Shown here: one piece after another, positions 31,359-40,586 of the stretch
Layout of the letters: each line of letters opens with the position of its first letter
Position numbering within the stretch: the first letter of the stretch is position 1
Origin: Bacteroidales bacterium
GTDB lineage: Bacteria; Bacteroidota; Bacteroidia; Bacteroidales; UBA932
Direction: 5' to 3'
DNA length: 64,000 nt
NCBI GenBank assembly: GCA_012744435.1
Contig: JAAYCA010000052.1
Location: 1 to 64,000, forward strand
Program-made: the position numbers and the translations under genes
Notes under the pieces: model-generated
Seen by the model: the letters and a program-made list of their open reading frames with translations, nothing else
What the model was told of the DNA's origin: nothing
The model's database searches: none

Positions 31359-32797
31359 ACCTCATGCAGCCCGAGCTCGGGAGCCCGCTTCCGCATATAG
31401 GCATCGGCCTCCTCGAAATTATTGCCGATTTCTCCGTCCAGGATGGCCTCTTTGACCATCTCCTTGAGCTGCCCGATCTCTGCGCAGGGCGGGATTCCAT
31501 ACACTTCCATCACGTATATGCCGTCGATCGGATTCTTGAAGTTGCGGATCGCATCCTTCTCCTCCACCTCCACGAGCTTCCGCTTCACCAGTTCGAAATT
31601 GGCACGGATCCGCGCCACCTTCGCCTCGTTCTTGGACGTGATGTCGGCGTTGCAGAGGAGCATCAGGTCGTCGATGTCGTCGCCGGCGTCGAAAAGGAGC
31701 CGGCGCACGGCCGAATCCGTGACCTCTTCATCCACCAGCGCGATCGGCCGCAGATGCAGCCGGACCAGTTTCTGGACATACTTCATCTCGTCGAGCGGCA
31801 GGCGCAGGCGGTTGAAGATCTTCGGCACCATCCGGGCGCCGACGACCTCGTGGCCATGGAAGGTCCAGCCCTGCGACGCGTCGTAGCGCTTGCTCGCGGG
31901 TTTTCCGATATCGTGAAGCACGGCCGCCCACCTCAGCCACAATGGCTCGCGTCCGGACAGCACAGCCTGGGCGGCAACCACGTTGTCCAAAACGGCGAGG
32001 GAATGTTCGAAATTGTCTTTGTGGCCGCGTCCGTCAACGGTTTCCACGCCCTTGAGGGCCAGCAGTTCCGGCAGCACGTATGCCAGCAGGCCGGCTTCGT
32101 CCATCAGGCGGAAGGCCATTGCGGGGCAGTCCGTCAGGAGCATCTTGTTGAGCTCTTCGGCAATCCGCTCGCAGGAGAGGATCTTCAGACGGTCGGCCAT
32201 CCGGCGCATGGACGCCATCGATTCCGGCACGATGGTGAAAAGATGGTCCGGTGTGGACAGTTTCGCGGCGAAGCGCACGGCCCGCAGCATCCGGAGCGGA
32301 TCGTCGGAATAGGTCGTGTCGGGGTCCAGCGGCGTGCGGATGATACCGGCATCCAGGTCACGGATGCCGCCGAACGGATCCACCAGCGCCCCGAAATCCT
32401 CTTTCTGCAGGGAAAAAGCCATCGCGTTGATGGTGAAATCCCGCCGCTGCTGGTCGTCCTCGAGCGTGCCGTCCTCTACGATGGGCTTGCGGGATTCACG
32501 GCGGTAAGACTCCTTGCGCGCGCCGACGAATTCGAGCTCGTCGCCATGGTAATGGAGCATCGCCGTACCGAAATTCTTGAAATAAGAGACATGCTGATGC
32601 GTCCGCTCCCCCACCGCCCGGGCGAAATCGATCCCGCTGCCCTCCACGACGACGTCGATGTCGTTGCAGGGGCGGCCCAGGAAACAGTCACGCACAAAGC
32701 CGCCGATGACGAAGGCGCGCACGCCCTTGTCGGCGGCCACCTCCGAAAGCAGGCGGAAGACCGGCCTGTCCAGAAACTGCGGGGTTATCGTTGGCAT
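31355..32797 (-). CDS. CCA tRNA nucleotidyltransferase / poly(A) polymerase family with HD domain
   Basis: AFVIGGFVRDCFLGRPCNDIDVVVEG, RRDFTINAMAF, and HDIGKP HD motif. Confidence 0.9.
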   Translation of the reverse strand: MPTITPQFLDRPVFRLLSEVAADKGVRAFVIGGFVRDCFLGRPCNDIDVVVEGSGIDFARAVGERTHQHVSYFKNFGTAMLHYHGDELEFVGARKESYRRESRKPIVEDGTLEDDQQRRDFTINAMAFSLQKEDFGALVDPFGGIRDLDAGIIRTPLDPDTTYSDDPLRMLRAVRFAAKLSTPDHLFTIVPESMASMRRMADRLKILSCERIAEELNKMLLTDCPAMAFRLMDEAGLLAYVLPELLALKGVETVDGRGHKDNFEHSLAVLDNVVAAQAVLSGREPLWLRWAAVLHDIGKPASKRYDASQGWTFHGHEVVGARMVPKIFNRLRLPLDEMKYVQKLVRLHLRPIALVDEEVTDSAVRRLLFDAGDDIDDLMLLCNADITSKNEAKVARIRANFELVKRKLVEVEEKDAIRNFKNPIDGIYVMEVYGIPPCAEIGQLKEMVKEAILDGEIGNNFEEADAYMRKRAPELGLHEV

Positions 32798-33186
32798 AAC
32801 ATCTCTTCGTAGGCGGGGATGCGTTCGCACGGGACGAACACGCCCCCTTCCAGCCTGTAAAGATACGTCAAATTTCCGTTAGTCACCACCAGAAAGCGGA
32901 CGGCGAGCACAGAATTGTAGCGCATGGCCTGCCGGAGGACCTTTTCATCGAGGGCGACATCCGGGCGTTTGCACTCCACGACCAGCAGCGGCGCGCCGGA
33001 CCGGTCATACACCAGGATATCGGCCCGCCAGGGTTTCCTGCCGTACCGGAAACCCACCTCGCTGCGCATCATGTGCTCCGGCACGCCGAATGCATCCCGG
33101 AGCTGCATGATAAACCACTGCCGCACCCGTTCCTCGGGTGTGGCAGTGACCATCTTTTTGCGAAGCGGGTCCCAGATCTGCTCCAT
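32785..33186 (-). CDS. Type I restriction enzyme R N-terminal-like (HSDR_N) domain protein, orphan
   Basis: PWRADILVYDRSGAPLLVVECKRP nuclease-like motif. Confidence 0.75.
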   Translation of the reverse strand: MEQIWDPLRKKMVTATPEERVRQWFIMQLRDAFGVPEHMMRSEVGFRYGRKPWRADILVYDRSGAPLLVVECKRPDVALDEKVLRQAMRYNSVLAVRFLVVTNGNLTYLYRLEGGVFVPCERIPAYEEMLCQR

Positions 33187-33192
33187 TATCCT

Positions 33193-34785
33193 TTATTTCT
33201 TGCAGCGCACCGCGGCCTCCTCGATGGGGAAAGCCGCCCGGTAATTCGCAAGGTAGGCCTCGAAACCGGCGACGTCAGCGGGATCCGGAGCGATCTCCGT
33301 GCCGGCATTGCCGGCAAAGACGACCTTGTCCAGGAAGTCCGGCAGGCTGAGCCGGGCGCCGTTGTTCACGAGGAAAGAGGCCAGCAGGGCGATGCCCCAG
33401 GCGCCGCCTTCGCCGGCCGTCTCCATCACGGAAATCGGCGAATTCAGCGCAGCCGCGAGGAAACGCTGCCCCACGACGGGGGTCTTGAACAGGCCGCCGT
33501 GGCCCGTGATACGGTCCACCTTGACATGTTCTTCATTGAACAGCACGTCGTTGCCGATCTTCAGCACGGCGATCGCGCCGTACAGCTGGGCGCGGAAGAA
33601 ATTGGCCAGCGTGAAGTTGTCGGACGCGCCCCGCACAAAGAGCGGACGCCCTTCGGCGAATCCCGTCACCGGCTCGCCGGAAACGTAATTGAACGCCACC
33701 AGGCCGCCGCAGTCGGGATCGCCCTCCAGGGCATGCGTGTACAGGGTGCCGTAGATGTCGGCGCCGTCGTCCCCGGGTCCCAGCAGCTGCCGGGACTCGC
33801 GGATCATCTTCACCCAGGCATTGAGCTCCGACGTGCAGTTGTTGCAGTGGACCATCGCGACGGGGTTGCCGTCCGGGGTCGTGACGATGTCGATCATCCC
33901 GTTCGGCCTGGACAGTTCCTTCTCCAGGACGATCATGGAGAAGGAAGACGTACCGGCCGAAACGTTGCCCGTGCGCGGCTTGACGGCGTTGGTCGCCACC
34001 ATGCCGGTGCCAGCGTCGCCTTCCGGCGGGCAGAGCGGGACTCCCGGCTGGAGATGCCCCGAGACGTCCAGGCGCTTGGCGCCGGTCACCGTCAGGCTGC
34101 CGGCCGGCTCGCCGGCCTGCAACACCCTGGGCAGGATCTTGTGCAACTTCCAGCGGAACCTCTTCGGGGCCACGAGGGCCTCGAACTTCTCCACCATGTC
34201 CGCCCGGTAATCTCCCGTGACGGGGTCCACCGGCAGCATGCCGGAAGCATCGCCCACACCCAGCACCTTCTCCCCGGTGAGTTTCCAGTGGATATAGCCG
34301 GCCAGGGTGGTCAGGTAGCCGATGCTCTCGACATGGGCCTCCTGGTTCAGGATCGCCTGATAGAGGTGGGAGATGCTCCAGCGGAGCGGAATATTGTACA
34401 CGAACAACTTGGAGAGCTCCGCCGCGGCAGGGCCGGTGTTCGTGTTGCGCCAGGTCCGGAACGGGACCAGCAGGTGTCCCTCTTTGTTGAAAGGCATGTA
34501 GCCATGCATCATCGCACTGATGCCGATGGCGGCAAGATGCTCGATCTCCACGCCATAGCGCTTGCGCACGTCGGCGCGAAGGTCGGCGTAGCACTGCTGC
34601 AGGCCGAACCAGATGACTTCCTTGCTATAGGTCCACAGGCCGTCCACGAGCTGGTTTTCCCACTCGTAGCTGCCCTGGGCGACGGGGATATGGTCCTCGT
34701 CCACCAGCACCGCCTTGATGCGGGTGGAGCCGAATTCGATGCCCAGGACGGCCTTGCCGGATTCGATGGTCTGTCTTGCGTCCAT
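33193..34785 (-). CDS. araB: FGGY carbohydrate kinase, likely ribulokinase
   Basis: [19 protein letters not shown] kinase motif; next to araA and araD. Confidence 0.8.
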   Translation of the reverse strand: MDARQTIESGKAVLGIEFGSTRIKAVLVDEDHIPVAQGSYEWENQLVDGLWTYSKEVIWFGLQQCYADLRADVRKRYGVEIEHLAAIGISAMMHGYMPFNKEGHLLVPFRTWRNTNTGPAAAELSKLFVYNIPLRWSISHLYQAILNQEAHVESIGYLTTLAGYIHWKLTGEKVLGVGDASGMLPVDPVTGDYRADMVEKFEALVAPKRFRWKLHKILPRVLQAGEPAGSLTVTGAKRLDVSGHLQPGVPLCPPEGDAGTGMVATNAVKPRTGNVSAGTSSFSMIVLEKELSRPNGMIDIVTTPDGNPVAMVHCNNCTSELNAWVKMIRESRQLLGPGDDGADIYGTLYTHALEGDPDCGGLVAFNYVSGEPVTGFAEGRPLFVRGASDNFTLANFFRAQLYGAIAVLKIGNDVLFNEEHVKVDRITGHGGLFKTPVVGQRFLAAALNSPISVMETAGEGGAWGIALLASFLVNNGARLSLPDFLDKVVFAGNAGTEIAPDPADVAGFEAYLANYRAAFPIEEAAVRCKK

Positions 34786-34788
34786 GGC

Positions 34789-36324
34789 TTACTTGAGGGC
34801 CTTGTTCAGCATGTAATAGACTTCGTTCATCCGGAGCTCCTTCTTGAACTCGGGAATCGTCGTGCCCTTATGGATATGGACGAATTCGATGCCGGTCATT
34901 TCGGCGAAGTCATCCCAGTAATCGGCCGTAATGTCGTAGCTGAAGGCGGAATGGTGCGTGCCGCCCGCCAGAATCCAGGCGCCGGCGCCCACCTCGAAGG
35001 TCGGCTGCGGGACCCAAAGGGCCGAAGCGACGGGGAGTTTGGGCATCGGCTTGGGCTCGATGCACTCCACGTCCTGCGCGATGAGGCGGAAACGGTTGCC
35101 CAGGTCCACGACCGTGGCCTTGATGCCGGGACCGGTCTTCGACGTGAAGACCAGGCGGGCGGTCTGCTGCTTGCGGATGCCGATGCCGAGGAAGTGGACT
35201 TCCAGCTTCGGCTTGTCACTGGCGATCATCGGGCAGATCTCCAGCATGTGGCTCTGCAGGCAGGACGAGCGGTCGCCCGCAAAATTGAGCGTGTAGTCCT
35301 CGAGGAAGGAACAACCGGTCGGAAGGCCCTGGGACATCACCCAGAGCGTACGGTACAGGCAGGCGGTCTTCCAGTCGCCTTCGGCGCCGAAGCCGTAGCC
35401 CTCCTCCATGAGGCGCTGCGAGGCCAGGCCCGGGATCTGGTCGAAGCCGCAGAAGTCCGGAGCGTCCACGTCGGCGTCGCCGAGGTCGTCGAAGTTGGTC
35501 GTGAACGCCGTGGCGCCCTCGTCCTTCAGCACGCGGCGCAGGGCGATCTCCGCCTTGGCGGAATTGCGCACCTTCTCCCAATAGACCTGCTCGCCGGACT
35601 CGTCGATCTTGACGGTATAAAGCTTCTTGTACTCCGCCACGAGGGCCTCCGTCTCGGCGTCGGTCACCTTCTTATAGTACTCCATCAGGGAGGAAACCGG
35701 GTAATAATCGACATGATAGCCCAGGCGCTGCTCGAACTCCACACGGTCGCCGTCGGTGACGGCGACGTTGTTCATGTTCATGCCGAACATCAGGCAGCGG
35801 ACATTCCGGGCGTCGGCGACGCCGGCGGCCACGCGGGCCCACACGGCGATCTTCTTCTGGGCCTCGGGGCTCTTCCAGTATCCGACGACCACCTTGCGCG
35901 GGACGCGCATCCGCGTGCAGATGTGCCCGAACTCGATGTCGCCGTGGGCGCTCTGGTTGAGGTTCATGAAGTCCATGTCGATCTTGTCCCAGGGAATCTC
36001 CGCATTGTACTGCGTATGGAAATGCAGCAACGGCTTTTCCAGGGCCTGGAGGCCCTTGATCCACATCTTCGCCGGGGAGAAGGTGTGCATCCAGGTGATG
36101 ACACCCACGCAACGGGGCTCGTTGTTCGCGGCCTTCATCACGGCCTCGACTTCCCGGCTGCTGTTGGCAGTACCCTTATAGACGATCTTTACGGGAATGT
36201 TGCCGCCGGCGTTCAGTCCGGCGACCATCTCTTTGGAATGTCCGTCCACGGCAACCACGGCGTCTCCCCCATAGAGGAGCTGCGCGCCGGTCACCCACCA
36301 TAATTCGCAATTTTCAAATGCCAT
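34789..36324 (-). CDS. araA: L-arabinose isomerase
   Basis: ELWWVTGAQLLYGG, CVGVITWMHTFSPAKMWIKGL, WILAGGTHHSAFSYD. Confidence 0.93.
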   Translation of the reverse strand: MAFENCELWWVTGAQLLYGGDAVVAVDGHSKEMVAGLNAGGNIPVKIVYKGTANSSREVEAVMKAANNEPRCVGVITWMHTFSPAKMWIKGLQALEKPLLHFHTQYNAEIPWDKIDMDFMNLNQSAHGDIEFGHICTRMRVPRKVVVGYWKSPEAQKKIAVWARVAAGVADARNVRCLMFGMNMNNVAVTDGDRVEFEQRLGYHVDYYPVSSLMEYYKKVTDAETEALVAEYKKLYTVKIDESGEQVYWEKVRNSAKAEIALRRVLKDEGATAFTTNFDDLGDADVDAPDFCGFDQIPGLASQRLMEEGYGFGAEGDWKTACLYRTLWVMSQGLPTGCSFLEDYTLNFAGDRSSCLQSHMLEICPMIASDKPKLEVHFLGIGIRKQQTARLVFTSKTGPGIKATVVDLGNRFRLIAQDVECIEPKPMPKLPVASALWVPQPTFEVGAGAWILAGGTHHSAFSYDITADYWDDFAEMTGIEFVHIHKGTTIPEFKKELRMNEVYYMLNKALK

Positions 36325-36350
36325 ATCAGTTACTTAATGCTTTAATTGGG

Positions 36351-37082
36351 TTATTGTTTCTTTTTCTGGCCGTAGTAGGCATCGGGGCCATGTTTGCGGC
36401 TGTAGTGCTTTTCGATGAGGTTCCTGTTCATCTCGGGGGAGAAATCCGTCAGGTAGAGGCCTTTGAGCTGGGCGGCCACGTGGATGTCGATGGACAGATA
36501 CGCCATCTTCGCGACTTCTTCCAGCACCACGGCGTTGTGGACGGCACCGTCCGTGTCCGCCCCCCAGGCGAAGGGACCGTGGTTGCGCACCAGCACGGCC
36601 GGCGTGTCGTCGGGATTCAATTTCCTGAATGCCTCGACGATGACATGGCCGGTCTCTTTCTCATACTCCCCGAAAATCTCGGCTTTCTTCATGTTGCGGG
36701 TGCAGGGAATGTTGCCATGGAAATAATCCGCGTGCGTAGTGCCCAGGCTCGGAATGCCCTTGCCGGCCTGCGCCCAGGCCGTGGCGAAGGTGGAATGCGT
36801 GTGCACCACGCTCCCGATATGGGGGAAGGCCTTGTACAGCACAATATGCGTCGGGGTGTCGGAAGAAGGGTTGAGCCTCCCCTCCACCACCCGGCCGTCC
36901 AGGTCCACGACCACCATGTCGGACGGCTTCATGCCGTCATATCCGACACCGGAAGGCTTGATGACCACCAGGCCGGCCGCGCGGTCGATGGCGGACACAT
37001 TCCCCCAGGTCAAAAGGACGAGGCCGTGCTTCACAAGGTCCAGGTTGGCTTTGCAGACTCTTTCTTTCAGTTCCTCAAGCAT
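36351..37082 (-). CDS. araD: L-ribulose-5-phosphate 4-epimerase
   Basis: [42 protein letters not shown]. Confidence 0.92.
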   Translation of the reverse strand: MLEELKERVCKANLDLVKHGLVLLTWGNVSAIDRAAGLVVIKPSGVGYDGMKPSDMVVVDLDGRVVEGRLNPSSDTPTHIVLYKAFPHIGSVVHTHSTFATAWAQAGKGIPSLGTTHADYFHGNIPCTRNMKKAEIFGEYEKETGHVIVEAFRKLNPDDTPAVLVRNHGPFAWGADTDGAVHNAVVLEEVAKMAYLSIDIHVAAQLKGLYLTDFSPEMNRNLIEKHYSRKHGPDAYYGQKKKQ

Positions 37083-37085
37083 AGA

Positions 37086-38807
37086 CTACCAGAAATAAAT
37101 GTAGAACGCGACCGTGAAGGCCAGGATGATGCAGGTATGGATGATGTCCCATTTGCCCCAGGAGGCGCGGGTGGCTGCCTTCTGCTCCGGGGTGGCCGTG
37201 CCGAAGCACAGGCCCTCCACCTGCTTCTCCGTCGGTTTCGGGGTCAGCAGCGTGACCACGATGGCGAGCACCACGCAGAAAAGGAACATCCACACGCAGA
37301 AAGCGTACACGTTCAACTCGTTGAAGACAAAGGTGAATACGTTGTGCGCCGACGGATTGATGATCATGGTGATCAGTCGGGTGAAGCCGAGCACCAGACC
37401 CACGACGAGGGTCCACATGCCGGCCTTCGGGGAGGTCTTCTTCCAGCAGATACCCAGCAGGAAGACCGCTGCGATGGCCGGGGCCAGCAGGCTCTGGACG
37501 CTCTGGATGTAGTTATAGAGGCTCTTGCCCATGCGCTGGATGACGAAGATCCACAGCACGCCGAGCACGACCACCACCACGGTGGCGATGCGCCCGATGA
37601 GCACGAGCTTCTTCTCGTCCGTATCCGGATGCTTGCGCTTGTAGATGTCGATCGTGTACAGCATCGCGGAGGAATTGTACAGCGAGGCGAGCGAACTCAT
37701 CAGGGCGGCGAGGATACCGCAGATCACCACCCCCTTCAGACCTACCGGAAGCAGGGTGTTGACCAGCATCGGGAAGGCGATGTCCGGGTTGGCGACGGTG
37801 CCGTCGGGCCGGACGCCGAGAGCGGTGGCGAGGACCTGTCCGATCTGGGAATCAGGTGTCTTGGTAAGTGCGAAGGCGATCATGCCCGGAATCAGGAACA
37901 GGAACACCGGCAGGAGCTTGAGGTAGGCGCCGAAGATGGTGCCGCGCCGGGACTCCTTCTGGTTCTTGCCGGAGAGGACGCGCTGGACGATGAACTGGTC
38001 GGTACACCAGTACCAGAAACCGATGATGGCGGAGCCGAACAGGGCCCCGTACCACGGGAAATCCTTGTCCTGGCCGCTGCGCATCAGATTGGTCATCGTG
38101 TCGCCGTACTCGTTGACGGGCTGGGCGTTGCAGATGTCCATCATCGCGTTCCAGCCGCCGAGTTCACGCAGGCCGAGCCAGAGGATGACCAGGGATCCGA
38201 GCAGCAGGATCGGCGTCTGCAAGACCGAAGTCTTCAGCACGGATTCCATGCCGCCGATCACCGTGTAGATGGCGGTGATGATCACAAGGGCCAGGGCGGC
38301 CACCCAGAAGTTGATGCCCAGCAGGGTGTTCAGCGCGAGGCCGCCGGCCAGCACGGTCACGGACACCTTGGTGAGAACGTAGCTGGCGAGGGACAGCCAG
38401 GTCAGGATCCCCCGGCTCTCCTTGTTGTAACGCTTCTCGAGGAATTCGGGCATCGTATAGACCATGCTGCGCTCGTAGAACGGGACGAAGACCCAGCCCA
38501 GGATGAGGATCATCCAGCCCTGGATCTCCCAGTGGGCCTGCGCCATGCCGGCGGATGCACCCGTGCCGGCCAGGCCGATGAGGTGTTCGGAGCCGATGTT
38601 GGAGGCGAAAATGGACGCGCCGATGGCGATCCACGTGGCCGTGCGGCCGTTCAGGAAATAGTCCCCCGAGGTTTCCTTTTTCTTGCGGGAAACGTCCCAG
38701 CAGATCCACACCATGGCCAGGAAAAAGATCCCGATGACGATCCAGTCCCAGGACGCGAGGGAAATACGGTTCAGGTCAGCAGCCTGAAGAGGCAGGATTG
38801 ATAGCAT
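37086..38807 (-). CDS. Sodium:solute symporter family transporter
   Basis: SSS-family topology, NIGSEHLIGLAGTGASAG and GFWYWCTDQFIVQRVLSGKN. Confidence 0.88.
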   Translation of the reverse strand: MLSILPLQAADLNRISLASWDWIVIGIFFLAMVWICWDVSRKKKETSGDYFLNGRTATWIAIGASIFASNIGSEHLIGLAGTGASAGMAQAHWEIQGWMILILGWVFVPFYERSMVYTMPEFLEKRYNKESRGILTWLSLASYVLTKVSVTVLAGGLALNTLLGINFWVAALALVIITAIYTVIGGMESVLKTSVLQTPILLLGSLVILWLGLRELGGWNAMMDICNAQPVNEYGDTMTNLMRSGQDKDFPWYGALFGSAIIGFWYWCTDQFIVQRVLSGKNQKESRRGTIFGAYLKLLPVFLFLIPGMIAFALTKTPDSQIGQVLATALGVRPDGTVANPDIAFPMLVNTLLPVGLKGVVICGILAALMSSLASLYNSSAMLYTIDIYKRKHPDTDEKKLVLIGRIATVVVVVLGVLWIFVIQRMGKSLYNYIQSVQSLLAPAIAAVFLLGICWKKTSPKAGMWTLVVGLVLGFTRLITMIINPSAHNVFTFVFNELNVYAFCVWMFLFCVVLAIVVTLLTPKPTEKQVEGLCFGTATPEQKAATRASWGKWDIIHTCIILAFTVAFYIYFW

Positions 38808-38827
38808 GTATGACACGTTTTGGTTGA

Positions 38828-39913
38828 TTATTTCACGCTGAAGGCGAAGATGCAGCGGCTGCGGTAGGTCTCGCCCGGACGCAGGACCACGGAGGGCCAC
38901 TGCGGCTTGTTGGGGCTGTCGGGATAATGCTGCGTCTCCAGGCAGATGGCCCGGCGCTGCTCATAGACCACCCCGCCCTTGCCGGTCACGGTCCCGTCGA
39001 GGAAATTGCCGCTGTAGACCTGGATGCCCGGCTCGTCGGTGTAGACCTTGAGGTCGATGCCGGTCAGCGGGCAATACAGCTCGGCGGCCACCTGCGAGAG
39101 ATCGCCGCGGGTGTCCAGCACCCAGTTGTGGTCATATCCGTTGCCGTTCCGGAGCTGTTCGAATTCGAATTCCGTGATGTGGTCCCCGACCCTGTGCATC
39201 GTGGTGAAGTCCATCGGCGTACCCGCAACGGGCAGGATCTCGCCGGTCGTCATGTAGGTCTCGTCCACGGGGGTGAACTGCGTGGCGTTGATGTACAGTT
39301 CGTCATCGCAGATGCTGTGGTTCGCGGGATCGCCGGACAGGTTGAAATACGAATGGTTGGTCATATTGATGATGGTCGGCGCAGAGCAGACGGCTTCGTA
39401 GGCGATGTCGATCCTGCCGTCGTCCGTAAGCGTGTAGGTGACGTGGGCCGTGACGGCACCCGGAAAGCCGTTGTCCCCGTCCGGGGAATCCATGCGCAGG
39501 CGGATGTGGCGCGCATCGGCCTCGATGACCTTGTAGGACTTGTACTGCCACCCGTCCGGCCCGCCGTGCAGGCAGTGCCCGAAGTTGTTCTTCGGCAGGT
39601 CATACTCCACTCCGTCGAGGGTGAAGCGGCCCTGGGCGATGCGGTTGGCATAGCGTCCGATGGAGGCGCCGAAGTCTGTCTGGTTGTTCTCGGGGTAATA
39701 CGCTTCGACCGTGTCGAATCCCAGTACCACATCGCGCTTGACCCCGTCCCTGTCGGGCAGCACGACGGACACGATGCGGCCGCCGAAGTTGGTGACGGTC
39801 ACTTCCATGCCGGCATTGTTCCTGAGTTTGTAGAAGCGGTCGCCTTCGTCCTTTACGCAGGAGAGGGCCCCAAGGGTGCAAAGCACCGGCAAAAGCAATC
39901 TGGCAAATTTCAT
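38828..39913 (-). CDS. galM: Aldose 1-epimerase
   Basis: TNFGGRIVSVVLPDRDG, GRYANRIAQGRF, NMTNHSYFNLSG. Confidence 0.9.
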   Translation of the reverse strand: MKFARLLLPVLCTLGALSCVKDEGDRFYKLRNNAGMEVTVTNFGGRIVSVVLPDRDGVKRDVVLGFDTVEAYYPENNQTDFGASIGRYANRIAQGRFTLDGVEYDLPKNNFGHCLHGGPDGWQYKSYKVIEADARHIRLRMDSPDGDNGFPGAVTAHVTYTLTDDGRIDIAYEAVCSAPTIINMTNHSYFNLSGDPANHSICDDELYINATQFTPVDETYMTTGEILPVAGTPMDFTTMHRVGDHITEFEFEQLRNGNGYDHNWVLDTRGDLSQVAAELYCPLTGIDLKVYTDEPGIQVYSGNFLDGTVTGKGGVVYEQRRAICLETQHYPDSPNKPQWPSVVLRPGETYRSRCIFAFSVK

Positions 39914-39918
39914 ATGGG

Positions 39919-39948
39919 TTAAAGATAGCTATTATCTATCACTTTTAA
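39919..39948. promoter_or_regulatory. Candidate operator in the galM/ara leader
   Basis: TTAAAGATAGctattatCTATCACTTTTAA lies between a -7 box (CAAATATA 39959-39966) and the galM start. Confidence 0.4.
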
Positions 39949-39987
39949 TCGTTTTACACAAATATAAAAAAAACGGCGTTCCGGTTG

Positions 39988-40584
39988 TCAAAGTTTTTCA
40001 ATCATCTTGAAACCCCCGCTGCCCAGTAGCAGCGCGCTGAATCCTTCCGGGATGCGGGCATAGAGGGTATCGGCTGGATAGCGCGTCAGGCGGTTGCAAT
40101 GCGAGCAGCCCGGCATCTCGAAGAGCGTCCCGTGGGTCCCGCAGAGGAAGAAACTGTCCCGCAGGGGATCATAGCTGAGCGAGCAGGGCGTGACATCCAA
40201 CTCGCGCCGCTCCCCTTCTTCGGTATAATCCAGGGAACGGGCGCTCCACACCGTGCCGCGGCTGGAGGTGTAAACGGCCAGATGGCCGTCGGGGTCCAGT
40301 CCGGCCACCATCACCGCACCGCCGCCCGCCGCCACGGCCCGGAAGTCCATCTGCGGGTAATAACCGGCGTATGCTTCATTGAAGTCCAGGACGGTCCACG
40401 CGGAACCGTCCGCCGAATGCAGGATCTCGCCGGCGTCGGTGACGGCCCAGCGAAGGCCGTCCGGGTCCTCGCAAACGGCCTGCAGATTGCCCCGGGCTGC
40501 TGCACGCAGGCCCTCCTGCGCGTGCACTGCCGGGAAGGAGCACACGAGCAGGAAAAGCGTCAAAATGCAGCGCAGACCGGACAT
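39988..40584 (-). CDS. Secreted hypothetical protein (BNR-like repeats)
   Basis: Signal peptide and DAGEILHSADGSAWTVLDFN-like repeats; 2 nt from the GH3 gene. Confidence 0.5.
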   Translation of the reverse strand: MSGLRCILTLFLLVCSFPAVHAQEGLRAAARGNLQAVCEDPDGLRWAVTDAGEILHSADGSAWTVLDFNEAYAGYYPQMDFRAVAAGGGAVMVAGLDPDGHLAVYTSSRGTVWSARSLDYTEEGERRELDVTPCSLSYDPLRDSFFLCGTHGTLFEMPGCSHCNRLTRYPADTLYARIPEGFSALLLGSGGFKMIEKL

Positions 40585-40586
40585 GA

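Noticed and set aside
32785-33186. HSDR_N domain protein as part of a restriction-modification or defence island
   Set aside because: It is a small stand-alone domain with no methylase, specificity subunit or other defence genes nearby; neighbours are housekeeping.
33073-36303. 1076-aa plus-strand ORF across araB/araA
   Set aside because: Antisense to confidently identified arabinose genes; same codon-bias artefact. The 36318-38801, 41391-43919, 46418-48142 and 56818-59271 ORFs are rejected for the same reason.
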